DNA of 64,000 nt from Eumeta japonica. Its lineage: Eukaryota; Arthropoda; Insecta; Lepidoptera; Psychidae. Both the position numbers and the translations under genes were made by a program. The notes under the pieces are model-generated. The model did not search any database, was not told the origin of the DNA, and worked only from the letters and a program-made list of their open reading frames with translations. The number at the start of each line of letters is the position of its first letter. Position 1 is the stretch's first letter. This document shows positions 11,481 to 22,612 of this stretch, one piece after another. Location of the stretch: contig BGZK01000072.1 in NCBI GenBank assembly GCA_005406025.1, positions 186,001 through 250,000 on the forward strand, written 5' to 3'.

Positions 11481-13170
11481 TCAGTTTCGTAAACTAATAT
11501 TAGATTAATGAATCATCAATAAAATTTATTGAAAATATTAAAATAAACACATTTTATTTATGCATATAAATAACAGAGTACTAAAATAATAATTGACTGA
11601 TTTCAATGTAATTTTCACTTTCTTAATTCAACGAAGAATGAAATTATTATTACATTTACTGTTTTGATTAATTTGACACTACACTGTATCTGTTTTAATC
11701 TACACAAATTGCCAACCATAGACAATGAATAAGTAAAATATCAAGATTCTAATTGAAGCTGTGGGCAACGAAGACTTTTAATAAAAGAAACAAAAGTCTC
11801 CAGACTTCACATTGACGTATTTTGTAAATATCTCGATGAAGGACTAAAATATAAGGAAAAGCTACTATAAAAGTAATTTTATTCAGCTTTTCTTTTTCCC
11901 ATCCAACTAGATGAAACACTTTAGTTGAGTTTAAGTATGTAGCACTTATCCATAATGGTTTATTTATTAAAAGATTTTTTTCCAATGAAAGACTAGACAT
12001 TCGCAAAAGCCTAAACGAAAAAAAAAATGTCAAAGCTAAGTTGTCCAAAGAAAAGGGTACCGATTCCTCTTCACATAAAACTAGATGAAAGCGGAAACAG
12101 CTAAATTGAGTTTAAGCAGGCTTTCGCCGAAAATAAAAAGCTCCAGGAAGTAGTAGGGTAAATACGGCATAAATATTTATTCCGGTAATTGTATCGAAAA
12201 TTTGGCCTGCGGTGAGTAGATATCATTGGGATTTCTGAGCGCACCGGCAATATTCAATACGGAGGGCCAAATAAAGTATAAAACAAATTACACGTAGATT
12301 GAACGCGGAACGAATAAGAAGCAGGCCCAGGACGTAAAGCTGCCCGCATGTTTCGCTTTCGCCACTTTTTGCTTTGCAACAATGAGGAAGGTTAGCTCAA
12401 CTCACGCAATATTCCTTTCGGTAACATGGCATGTTTTATCAATGTTTTTGAACGTTCTTGAATCGTGTGTATTGAGTTTTTTTTTAATAAAACAAATGAA
12501 CTCGAAATATAATCTGTAAGGTACAATAAAATCGATCAAGGGAAATAAATACACTTAAGTAACACAGTTTATTAAACAGTGATTGTAAAAATGGCAAAAT
12601 ATGCTTTCTCGTTTCTTAATTATTATTTTTTGCATCAAGAGACATCGCGAGAAATTATTTTTTGTCTAAACCGAAATGTCTGGATCAAAGTATCTATTTG
12701 CACAGAATTAAATGAATTGCTATTGCAATGTTGTATCCTTAAAGTTACACCAAAAAACTATTTGTTTTATTCATAAAATATTGGTTAAAAACATTAAAAA
12801 TAAGTGCTATATATATACCAATAGTACATACATTATTTGTATTCGATACATTATTCGTGACTGAGGTGGATACAAAAAAATATAGGTACGAGTATAACTT
12901 TATTAACGCTAACTTTTGATAGGAAAAAGTATTAAAAGTGGTTATAGAAACATCGATGCTAGAAACAAATATTCAACAACTTCGATTTGAGTATAAAATT
13001 ATTTTCCCATTATTTTTGTTTATTTTAATATTAAGGAAACATTTATCATGTCTCTTTATCGGCTTCAATCTGGTTGTAAGAACACTGAATAAGTAGTAAT
13101 GTAAGGATTTTATGAGAACTGTTGCGTTGTTTGGAGTTGTAGCACATGAACTTTAAATGTATCTCTATCT
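11481..13170. other. AT-rich DNA, no gene recognised
   Basis: No protein similarity. The frames 11749-12048 (minus, 99 codons) and 12579-12776 (plus) have AT-driven composition without domains. A slightly GC-richer patch at 12290-12430 might be conserved, but I cannot show it. Confidence 0.5.
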
Positions 13171-13179
13171 ATGTAGTTT

Positions 13180-13690
13180 TAGGGTTCCGCACCTTAAAAG
13201 CAAAAATGGAACTCTTATAAGATCACTTTGTTGTCCGTCCGTCCGTGCGGTTGTCCGTCTGTCTGTTAAGACCCCTTATCTCGGGACGCGTGGAGGTATT
13301 AAGTTGAAATTAAAACCATATACTCATGTCTACAGTCACTTGAAGTTGTAAAAACTTCAAACTTCTAAATTAACGTGGAAAAGAGCTACGTTAGTTTATG
13401 CCGCAAGAAACGTACATTTTGACACTCTAAAGGGAATTAAAATTTATAGAGTATTTTCCGTTGACCTAGAACTATTAAATTTGGCAAGAAACACCGTCCT
13501 ATACTACAAGTATAGGAAAAAATCTGAAAATCATACATTTGTAATTAGTCATTAAAAATATAGTCTTTAGAAATGCACTGCAGATGAAAAAGTGAAACAA
13601 TGTACTTATTTATCTGTAGTGCATTTCTTTGTAATAATGGCTTCGGAACCCTATAATGAGCATGGTTCAATATGCTCTTGGTCACTTTTT
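13180..13690 (+). repeat. TAGGGTTCCG interspersed element, copy 1
   Basis: Starts TAGGGTTCCG at 13180 and has the complementary end CGGAACCCTA at 13644-13653. A tail ending in TGCTCTTGGTCACTTTTTT corresponds to the usual TGCTCTTGGCCGGTTTTT. The early interior carries the TTGTCCGTCCGTCCG run typical of this lepidopteran repeat. Other copies are at 19908, 30635, 32357 and 63988. It is non-coding. A near-palindrome lies at 13569-13628. Confidence 0.65.
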
Positions 13691-13905
13691 TAAAATAAGA
13701 TAAATTTAACCTATTATATTCAGAGTAAAAAGTGGATTCTATTCTCGATCAAATTGAAATAGAACATTTTTCCACTAGTGAATTTATTCAGCGAAGAAAA
13801 TATCTTTGAATAAGACAAATGTTTATTGGATAATAAAAGCAACTAAAGTAAGTAATGCGAAATTTTCTTATGTTATAATAAACGGGAAATACTCACAGCT
13901 CCTAT
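13691..13905. other. AT-rich spacer
   Basis: Nothing recognised. Confidence 0.4.
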
Positions 13906-13909
13906 TGTA

Positions 13910-14140
13910 AACAATACATAATTAGTGCTCTCATTTACGTCGAATTAGGGCGCGCCTACCTAACTAAACGATGGCACCTAACAATTTTGAATTTCATCAA
14001 CTGTAACGTTTCCTAGAAGCGACTAATTAATCAAATACAAATTACGACAGCGCCGCTTCAATCACGACCGCCGACGCTATCAAAACCGATATCGGTTAAA
14101 CGCAGACGGTAAACTGATGCGGCACCTTCTTCGTTAATAA
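13910..14140. other. GC-richer island, candidate conserved non-coding DNA
   Basis: Mixed sequence with several CpG-containing words (GGGCGCGCC at 13949; ACAGCGCCGC and CGACCGCCGACG near 14050-14080; palindrome CGATATCG at 14087) and AT-rich homeodomain-like cores (CTAATTAATC). It is flanked by AT-rich DNA, with no repeat signature and no long frame. Confidence 0.25.
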
Positions 14141-14600
14141 CCTACATTATTAGAATTACATCTGAACTGTTCGACGACGGTGTATTACAGACACAGAAAT
14201 ATGATATTGACAGTATTATTCGAATAGTATTTCACCCATTCACTTTGCGCTTTAAGTGTTAGAAACAAAGCAGTGTGCTCGCCGAGTTTGAGATAAATAG
14301 ACGAACATACTCCTACGAGCATTTATTTATATGAATCATTAGCCATCATCCAACTGCTTGACAGGGCGTTGTAAATTTTGAAAGTAAATGAAAAAATGGC
14401 GAAATTTAGCTGTAATTCAAGTAATGCAATTAGCTTTAAATCAACTTAAACGATTCCGTGCATCTAACAGTGTGTGGAATCCAAAATACAGCGTAAAATA
14501 CCACACTCCCTCCTATGAAAAATAAATAAAACCTCTATGCATGAATAAATAAAACACGAAGTAAACAGCACTCACTTCTATAAAAGTCTTGAATAATATT
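14141..14600. other. Unique AT-rich DNA
   Basis: Nothing recognised. Confidence 0.4.
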
Positions 14601-14609
14601 AATATTACC

Positions 14610-15140
14610 CATAGGGCAAAAATGTCATGATATTTAAAGTATTATGACATAAATAGCGTTGAAACGATTTGGATGAAATTTTGTACAAAAGTAGAACATT
14701 TGGACCGGTATCTGAGTTGAAAGTCCAGCTCGGACATAAGATTCCTCTTCTATTTATAAGATCATTAAATTGTAGTTCGGTCGTTTCAATCATTACACGT
14801 CTATCGCTAAGCATAAGCTTTTTTCCTTGATTTGAATAACGTACGTTAGGTACGAAATTAGGAATCTATGATTTATATCAGAATCGAGATCGCAAGTTGG
14901 GTCTCAATTGGAATCTGGAACCGGGACCGGAACTGAAATCAAGAACAGGATCAGGAACAAAATCTAGTTTGGTACTGGTTTTGGAAGCGAGAATGGACTC
15001 GAAGTTAGAACAGCATTTTAAATTATGATAATAGTAACACACACTCATGCACACAACATACACATGCAACATGCACACGCATAGATACACCTCAGCAAGG
15101 ACGTACAAACAGACACACACACACACTAACAGATATATTA
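14610..15140 (+). repeat. Helitron-like composite repeat with GA-rich array and CA-rich tail
   Basis: The phrase GAAACGATTTGGATGAAATTTTGTAC near 14660 is the canonical 'cross the Helitron interior' sequence. It is followed at 14880-15010 by the degenerate GAATC/GGGACCG array and at 15040-15128 by an interrupted CA repeat. The frames read through it (14878-15126 minus, 15047-15316 plus) are repeat-driven. Confidence 0.5.
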
Positions 15141-16250
15141 CTCAAGAAGGTTATTATACTTCTCTTATTTTAGATTTAAGAATTAACATCATAAATCAGT
15201 ATATACAAGAATTGGTACAAACAAAATTGATATTAAATTTTTTTGCTGTTTTATTAGAGTTTGAAGCACTATATAATTTTCTAAATGACGAATGGTACAA
15301 GTTGGGGAAAAGTTAAGCTATCCAAAAAGGTTTTATTCGGTCATTACCAAGTTATGTTAAGCTAACATTGAAAAATAACAACAACAACTTTTTAAAAGCA
15401 AGCTTTTGTTCAATCTAGGCACTAAAGGAATAAAATGCGATACCTTAATAAAAACCTATGCTCATTTTATTCCAAGTACTAGCAGAAAGTACTTTACATA
15501 TGGACCTGCCCAGATATGCAATTCATATTAGTAGATCTTAATAAAAAAAATGTACTCACTATGCTTATTTATAGTTAAAATGTTTTAACAGTTTTTTTGA
15601 TTACGTCTTTATATTCCCTTTGACATGAATTAAAAAGTTGTAATATTCCTTTTCGTAAAAAATCATTCCATCAAGAAATGTAAAAGCTATTTAAAAAAAA
15701 CAATTATTGGTAAACTTTCCATAATTATATATTTTTGGTGATTTAATCAATTTCAACAAACAAACAAAGATTAGAACAGGATTGTAGGCACGAAAATGGA
15801 AAATAATTATGAAAAGCACTTTGATAATTTTTTGTTCTCGATATCTCTCGGAAAAATGACCCAGTTTCGATAAAAACTTTACAGAATCTAACAAGCTTAT
15901 TAGGAATAGAGTTGATTAGATTGGAAAATTTATGGATTCAATGTCTTAAAAATTTTTGAAAATTACAATGTAATAAGAATTTTAATTTTTGGATTTCTTG
16001 AAGCCTTAAAAATAGATTTTTGCCAAATTTTCATGAAATTTTCATTGAAATTGTTTCAAATGCCCTACACCCGACATCAATCGGTCTATTAGTCAAATGA
16101 TATATAAGTTTTATTTTCGAAATTCAGAAAGAAAACAATAATATTCGAAATTTTATGAAAACATTCATTTTTAGCGGACATTTAAATCAGTAATCTGCTG
16201 TCATGAGGCAACAGTCATTTGAGAAACATCTTATTAAACTTATTGCTTTA
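15141..16250. other. AT-rich DNA, nothing recognised
   Basis: Long A/T-rich stretch with no protein similarity, no strong hairpin and no repeat boundaries. Confidence 0.5.
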
Positions 16251-16254
16251 TTAT

Positions 16255-16560
16255 ATATATATATTTTAAAACTCAGCGTCTGTATATCTGTCTGTTTTTA
16301 ACCTTTTCACACGAGAACCACTTATCCGATTTACATATTTATTTTTTTAATTTGAAGCTGTCTTACTTGATCAGATTATAGGCTATATTTTATTATATAA
16401 AAGTATGAAATAAGCAGTGACAGTAATTATGAATCAAGTTGGAAAAAGACGCTTTTGAGGCACTCAAATTGCTTACATCGTGTAAATCATTACAGATGTA
16501 TCAAATATATAATTGTAGATCTTAGAAAGACCTGCAAAAAAATCCGCCATAAGTATTTTT
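16255..16560 (+). repeat. Helitron-like repeat fragment, weak
   Basis: Contains CTCAGCGTCTGTATATCTGTCTG, CACACGAGAACCACTTATCCGATTTACAT and a purine-rich downstream part, in the order seen in the other Helitron-like copies in the window. No CTAGT end was found. Confidence 0.3.
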
Positions 16561-16798
16561 ATCATTAAAATAACACCCAGCGGTCGACGACGGACGTTCG
16601 ATTTGCTCCCAATAAAAAAATAAGGAATGTTGTATACAAAGAGGCCTTAATATAAATGAAATATACGTTCTCAAGTTAAAGTAAAAAAACCCACCGAATA
16701 ACTAAAATACCTAAAAGTATGTTTAAATGAAAAATATTTGTCTTATTCTTAATTATCTCTTAATTTACCCAAAATTAAATTCTACTTTTTAAAAAAAA

Positions 16799-17528
16799 AA
16801 CGAGTGGTGTCGTGGGACACCAGGTAGGATCGAAGTTCCTTCGACTAATGTAGAATCGACACAATGTGCAAAAAAAAAATCGTGCTCAATTTTATGTAGG
16901 TTCTCTTGATTTTTCTCTTAAATTTTGCTGATTAGTTTTTATTTGAGTACAGGAAAGTATTTACGAAATTCAGTATTTTAGGAAATAAAATAAATTACGT
17001 AAAATAAAAAAAAATCGTAATTCAAATTATCAACTAAAATAATAAAATATGTCTCTTTATTTTTGTTTGACAACACAAAATTACATAGAAATAGAATAAT
17101 TTCCCACTATTATCACTGTCAATTGCATTCAAGTCACTTGTTACTTCACTTGCCATTGTTACTATATTTATTATTGTTTTGACGATTTGAAATTATATGA
17201 AAATAAACGTGACTACTCACGAGTAAAATGTATCTATAATGTGAATATTAGCCACGTGTTTGTCCATGAATTCATGAGTATATACTATGCATTGGCGGGG
17301 TGGAGTGGTAATAGAGAGGATGAGAGAACGAAAAGAAAGAGGGAGAAAGAGAAAGTTATTATACACTACTCGCTTGTGCATACGGCTGTCGCGCCTGCGC
17401 ACGTCTCATTTAACGGTTTTATTCCACGGATTTTTTCTTACGGTTTTACTATCACATTTTTTTCAGTTCTGTCGCGCAGCAAAATCCCTATCTCCTCCAA
17501 GCCCGCCGTAAGGAACTTCGTTCCAAAA
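16799..17528 (-). mobile_element. Unclassified 730-bp repeat, copy 1
   Basis: Nearly the same sequence occurs in opposite orientation at 41011-41745. One end is CGAGTGGTGTCGTGGGACACC followed by AGGATCGAAGTTCCT. The other end is GCCGTAAGGAACTTCGTTCC followed by A residues. Both ends carry short palindromes sharing the core GGAAC-N3-GTTCC. In the minus direction an ATG in AACAATGGC context near 17155 opens a short frame starting MASEVTSDLNAIDSD, as in copy 2 (MASELTSDLNAIDSD). The frames 17187-17546 and 17287-17511 (plus) are antisense to this and repeat-derived. Orientation is given by the mini-ORF. The superfamily is unknown to me; it looks like a non-autonomous DNA element. Confidence 0.7.
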
Positions 17529-17900
17529 CACAAATATTTAATTTGAAGTAAACATTGGTATCTCGGAAAGGCTTTAACAATTTCAATGTAAATTTATACC
17601 TTGATAACGTTTATTTTTTCAACTTTCTTTATAAAGGTGTCTTTCCTGGAAATATACGATGAAAAGACTAAACATGGCTTTTTAGCGCCATTTCTTAAAA
17701 TTTAGAAGTGATTTTATTTTGCTGTTGGATATAGTGTCAATAGGCTTAACATAACATTTATAAAAACAAATGGCACTACGTGACATAAATAAGGCAAGCA
17801 GGTAGCAGATAAATTTTGCGTTTTATGTAGTGAATGCATATTACGTATCTAAAGATTTATTGTTAGAAACAAATATGAACAAATTTTTCTGTTAACCGAA
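17529..17900. other. AT-rich DNA, nothing recognised
   Basis: No features seen. Confidence 0.4.
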
Positions 17901-17901
17901 A

Positions 17902-17946
17902 TAACCGAACTTTATCCACCGTCCCTCGGTGGATAAAGTTCGGTTA
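17902..17946. repeat. Perfect 20-bp-stem inverted repeat
   Basis: The arm at 17902-17921 (TAACCGAACTTTATCCACCG) is exactly complementary to 17927-17946, with loop TCCCT. The sequence immediately outside does not pair. It is too short for a normal miRNA precursor. It may be a palindromic duplication, a transcription-blocking hairpin or a remnant transposon end. Confidence 0.9.
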
Positions 17947-18107
17947 CCCATGTCCATACAATACTAACAATGCAATTTGAAGGCACTACGATCAATAAGC
18001 TTTAGAGGTATATAAGACACTTGCAAAAACTAGTAAAAACCTACTAAAATAATATATCAGGACCTAACGATTAATTTCAATAAAAATATATTCAAATTAT
18101 TATAATA

Positions 18108-18170
18108 AACTAGCTTTACGCCCGCGGCTTCGTCCACGTTTATATAGAAAAACAACGTTAAGGAACCGAA
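18108..18170 (+). repeat. Lepidopteran CGCCCGCGGCTTCG tail repeat
   Basis: AACTAGCTTTACGCCCGCGGCTTCGTCC is very close to a phrase found in huge numbers in moth and butterfly genomes, at the tail of RTE/SINE-like and Helitron-like repeats. Only a short piece is recognisable here. Confidence 0.6.
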
Positions 18171-18239
18171 ACCGTGCACCAAGAGTTAGTCAAAATCTGG
18201 TCTAAATTCTAATTTATAAAAAAACTTAAATTACGCTCT

Positions 18240-18800
18240 ACAATAAATGCTATTTTCGTAACCGACGTCCGAAAAAATCTCAATAATTGTCGTATCGAAT
18301 TCTCTTATTAAATTTAGATTTAATTCTGTTCTCAAAGGCATGGATTTCATTAAGATTTTTTAACCTAACGCTGCAACGCCGCCGTATTTTTAACATTCAC
18401 TTACATACCTACGTCTATTTTCTTGTCGACGGCCCCTTTTTTCGCAGACGCCCCCCGATCGATACCGCTACGGCGTGGAGTCTATAAGAATCAGTTATTT
18501 TGCGTCCATTACAATTCCATTACTCCCGGCCGCCGGTTCCTCTTTCAACTGTACGCCGGAGTCGTCGGCCGTAACGGCGTTAAGCGACAGCGGGCGGGCG
18601 GCGCGAGGGCGGAAGCTTTCACAATAAAACAGCTCCGACTGCGAGCGCTCCATAATAGCTCATTCTTCGTGTCTAATGCTGCAATTAGAAAGGGAAACAG
18701 GAGGAGCGGACTGATTTTCTTTAATGAACGCTCGAGCTACGAACGTAAATAGATCCACGATGCCCGTATCCTTCGATAATTGCCGTTTAGCGAGGGACTT
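18240..18800. other. GC-richer island, candidate conserved non-coding DNA
   Basis: Strong composition shift (18430-18630 is among the most GC-rich DNA in the window) with words such as GGGCGGGCGGCGCG and ACAATAAAACAGCTCC. Open frames 18287-18487 and 18423-18752 have no domain, and random frames are long where stops are rare. No repeat termini. This is the best-looking island for a regulatory element, by composition only. Confidence 0.35.
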
Positions 18801-19250
18801 TTCTGTTTGTTACTTTTAAAATGCGTTGCGTTTAACTAGGGAGTTAATTACTTGTTGCGGGTCTATAGCTTTTTTTTCTTTAAGAACTGGTTTCGTTGGT
18901 TAAAAATTAAATTGCGGTCTTTTTAAGTGACCTATTTATACCTGCTTATTGGGGCGATACTGCGACTTCAGCAACTGCTAATACAGACAAAAACAATGTT
19001 ATTTAATTTTTTACACCTGTAAATCTATTTACTATTTTTCTATCACCTCATCTGAAAACAAACTATATAAAAGTTATACATACTACTAATCATTATTTAA
19101 TTTTTACCCATGTTCCCTATTCATTTACAAATCTATTTTGTACTTTTTAGGAATGTAACTTTTTAATAAAATATATGAATATATCGTATACACTTTTTTC
19201 TTATGTAGTAATTATTATAATAAAATAAAAACTGAGAGGAACAAAGAAGG
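18801..19250. other. AT-rich DNA
   Basis: Nothing recognised. Confidence 0.4.
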
Positions 19251-19333
19251 GACTTCGAAAATAAGAGTGATATTCTGCATGATTATGGTCGTGATAGAGT
19301 TCAAAGTGGAAAATCTGCATTACAGACCATTAT

Positions 19334-19522
19334 CTAGAAACAGTTAGAACGAGCAAGAAAAGGCATGTCTACAATTGTGTTCATCACTCCTGAAGGTGGC
19401 GCTCGCACACCTCTATTATTTTGCTCTAGCTGCTCCATAAATCTCTCAAGGGCTCCTTCGTTTGGCATGATTGCAACAGAGTGAATCGGCACGAATAGGG
19501 CAGAAATCAGGAAAGCAATCAA
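19334..19522 (-). pseudogene. Unidentified coding-like fragment
   Basis: A 62-codon frame whose composition is far less AT-driven than random frames here. It contains ALERFMEQLEQNN, RAPPSGVMNTIVDMP and a stop after RSNCF, and reads like the C-terminal end of a real protein. The start at 19522 is arbitrary, since the sequence further upstream is AT-rich. No catalytic motif can be assigned. It is probably a piece of a transposon-encoded protein or a processed gene fragment; I do not recognise the family. Confidence 0.3.
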
Positions 19523-19539
19523 GGAATTATCATTATTTA

Positions 19540-19760
19540 TCTAATTCAATATTTTTTTGCGATTAATAGTGTCTTATGCATTTTCAACTCTTAATACATT
19601 GTACTGTTATTGAAAATTCAATGAACGTCGCATGTATTAATTATAGTTCGTAATACAGATGTAATGCCATAAAGCATTTACTTAGGTGTATGTCATTAAG
19701 TGCATAATATTGCAACAATTTTATATAATTGTTACTTGCTTTTTCTTATATGAGTAACAA
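19540..19760. other. AT-rich spacer
   Basis: Nothing recognised. Confidence 0.3.
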
Positions 19761-19764
19761 AACA

Positions 19765-19880
19765 AGACCCGTCTTTTTATCTCGAACTACGTGGGCGTGA
19801 TTATTCACACACACTCATATTCACATGCACGCATTTATGCACACACGCCCGCACGCAGGCACGCAACACAGATAGTACGT
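19765..19880 (+). repeat. Interrupted CA/CG-rich microsatellite-like DNA
   Basis: CACACACACTCATATTCACATGCACGC and the following GCACACACGCCCGCACGCAGGCACGC form an imperfect CA-rich stretch, comparable to 15040-15128 and 47810-47850. Such stretches accompany the Helitron-like repeats of this genome. Confidence 0.6.
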
Positions 19881-19907
19881 ACCGAAATTTGAGTGCTGAT
19901 AGTTTTT

Positions 19908-20700
19908 TAGGGTTCTATGCTCAACAAGAAAACCTTATAGTTTTTGGTATGTCTGTCTGACTGTCCATTTGTTGTCTGTCTGTCCGCAGCTTAGTTCAAA
20001 GAATCTTAATACTTAGAGCTAGTATCATTTGTTATGGGGATATATATTAATTATGAGTTGGTTTAATAAAATTTTATTTAATCACATTATAGACATGACT
20101 ATAACGTATTTTTTTCTTTGATCAAAGAACAAAATGCGGTACCTCTGCTACACGTAAACTGGAGATAATTTTTTTTCTCGTCTATCCGACGATGTGGGTT
20201 ATCGTTGTAGATTACTCATTCAAAAATATTGCGGATCCTTGCAAACCATTTTTCGATTTAAGTGTCTGTTTGTGAAAAATTAAACTTTAAATTACAATTT
20301 TTTTGTAATAGTCAAAGGCTCCCTCTGCCAGTTAAATTCTTAAATATGTGAAAAAATTCGCGACAGAAGCACATACAACGAAGTTAAATGGAAAATGATC
20401 ACAGCTAAGTAGGCTTTATAAGGTAATCAGTAATAATCGACCAACTTATAAAATATCGTTAGAGAAGTAAAAAGCAAAATTTTGTACAGATTCCATTGAA
20501 AAATACTTATTAAATATAAGTTTATGAACCATATAAAATTAAGGACATATAAAATAATGATACTGAGTACCTATCCTATCTGGTCCCATTTTAGACGTTG
20601 TTAACCCTAAACCACGGACTCAATTAATAGGGTTATAGTATCAAACAAAAAGGCCCCTTCTACTGGCCGGAACCCTACACTGCGCGTAGCCCGAAAAGCT
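19908..20700 (+). repeat. TAGGGTTCCG interspersed element, copy 2
   Basis: Begins TAGGGTTC at 19908, then has the GTCTGTCTGACTGTCC / TGTCTGTCTGTCCGC run, and ends with CCGGAACCCTACACTGCGCGTAGCCCG near 20667-20693, the expected inverted end and tail. The interior is decayed and non-coding. Confidence 0.6.
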
Positions 20701-21590
20701 CTAGATCTAGATTTTTTTTGGTTGGCGATCTATGCGTTAACAAATACGATCAATAGTGAATTTTAAGTGAAACCATTTAAAAGTGTGCTAGTGGTTCCGT
20801 AGTGCATTTTCGTGTCACAGTTTGTTGAATGTATACATTTTATTTAATGTAATGTTTACTTTTGTCCCTCTCAAAACTCAAACGCCGGTAGTGATATATC
20901 GCATCAGTATCTTATACCCGTACCCATCGCTATTTCGTTTTCATACTCAGTTGCATTGTGTGTTCTTTCTTGTTTCATTACTTTATTTGTTGGAACTCGT
21001 GAGCTAGCTACGCTGGGCCGAATTTGCGAATTCGTGTCAAATTTATTAAATGACGTGACCGAAATACATACTTATTTCGTATTATGATAAAATCTTAATT
21101 TAATAACCACATACCATTGATACTTAAAAATGAACCACAACCACCATAATGAATATTAATAATCGAAGTATGCTTTTAAAACTATATCTGCCGCATTACT
21201 AATAAAAAAAATATATAATAATAATTTATACTCTTCCTACATTTTTTTCTTGCAAAATTGTCTACTTCCTCCTTTTTTTTTTATTTTTTTTTTATTTTAG
21301 GGATTGTTTATTATTTCCTAATTACTTTTCAAATAGAATGAACTAATTAATGAACGTCAATTTTCCACACGTAAATATATAAATAACTAAAATAAGCATT
21401 TTTATATAAATACTTTAAACCGATAGTTACTATGTAACTAGCGTTTACCTGCGTATTAGGTGATACAAATTACAAAATCAGGAAATATCCTGTATAGTAG
21501 TCGCAGTAAAAACACTACATCGAAATAAAATATTCACGGCGGAAGTATATGAAATCCTTTAGTCACCGTCATCCATCTAATGTAAAAAGT
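20701..21590. other. AT-rich DNA
   Basis: No gene recognised. A 61-codon frame at 20822-21007 is hydrophobic by T-richness and has no support. Confidence 0.4.
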
Positions 21591-21594
21591 TTAA

Positions 21595-21970
21595 AGTTCC
21601 TTTGAGAAAGTTAGCAGGGAGCCGGCGGATGACATGCGAAAGTTTTTAGACTCGACCGATAAATCATACGGAACCTGCCGTAACGCCAGTAACGGCGAAT
21701 AAAATCTTAATCCACTTTTCCTGTAAAAAAAAAAGCTGACTTTGTATAACTTAATATCGGGGAAGAGTTTTTCAGGACGTCACCAAGGAAAAAGTCGTAG
21801 TATGTGAGAGTTACAAAGTTTTTTTTTTATGTATACGCCACAGATTCAATCTTTCGCGAGGAGTTCGGACATTTTTTCGTCGACCGGTGAGAAATTATTG
21901 GACGCGAATTTATTGATATCCGTCATATGGACCTCTCTATATCTTTATACGTATCGTCCCAAAAATTGCA
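21595..21970. other. GC-richer island, candidate conserved non-coding DNA
   Basis: Sequence from GGGAGCCGGCGGATGACATGCG to the stretch near 21900 differs from its AT-rich flanks in composition, with no repeat motif and no coding potential (multiple stops in all frames). Confidence 0.3.
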
Positions 21971-22490
21971 GAATGAAAAGATGCAGATGACACGGTAGCT
22001 CCACTGTTTGCACCAATGCAACACTGTTTATAAATGTAATATAAATGCAATACAACACCAACTAAAACAGTAAACGGCTGAATCAAAACCGGTCAAGAGC
22101 GAATCGGAATTGCACACAATACAATACGAAATTTAACATTTTTTTAATAATTAAAAAATAACAATTAAATTTATAAAATAATTTAGTAAAAAACAAGAGA
22201 GGTAATATAGCAATGTGTGATTATGCACGAGCCATCGCCTTACAATCTCCATTCGCTCAGCGCGACACAAACTATTTTAAGCTCGTATTTTTAAATCGTT
22301 ATAAAACACGGTCTTAGGATCACAAGAGATCGTATCAAGGTGTAATCCCGTACTTGTGATCGTCTCTAATTAATAAACGAGTCTTGGAAACGCATCTGAT
22401 GAGCTCAATTTTGGATGTAGCATCTGTCATCTCCTATATGTTGTTTATGAGTGTATGTATCTATTTAATGCTGTTATGAAATATAGCATG
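21971..22490. other. Mixed-composition DNA with a short inverted repeat
   Basis: 22200-22430 is moderately GC-rich. GATCACAAG (22318-22326) is followed within about 40 nt by its complement CTTGTGATC (22353-22361). No coding potential was seen. Confidence 0.3.
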
Positions 22491-22612
22491 CATACTCGAC
22501 AGTATGCACTATGGTCATACCAACTCTGACGGCCCGGTATACTATTACGACTACAAATTAGTACCAGTGCGACTCTTACTTGGCCGGTTTTTACTTTTTA
22601 TCGTTTTAATTA
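22490..22612 (+). repeat. 3' end of a TAGGGTTCCG-type element
   Basis: The phrase ACTTGGCCGGTTTTTAC preceded by a GGTCATACC-like segment matches the tail of the TAGGGTTCCG family (ATGGTCCGACATGCTCTTGGCCGGTTTT at 33127-33154). The 5' part is missing or unrecognisable. Confidence 0.35.

Noticed and set aside
15040..15128. CA-rich array considered as a CRISPR-like or satellite array
   Set aside because: No repeat-spacer structure; it is an interrupted dinucleotide repeat.
17187..17546. 119-codon plus-strand frame
   Set aside because: Lies entirely in the 730-bp repeat, antisense to its preserved mini-ORF, and the same region in copy 2 has a shorter, interrupted version.
18423..18752. 109-codon frame in a GC-rich island, considered as an exon
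   Set aside because: Frames are long because stops are rare in GC-rich DNA; two overlapping frames are equally open, with no domain or splice support.
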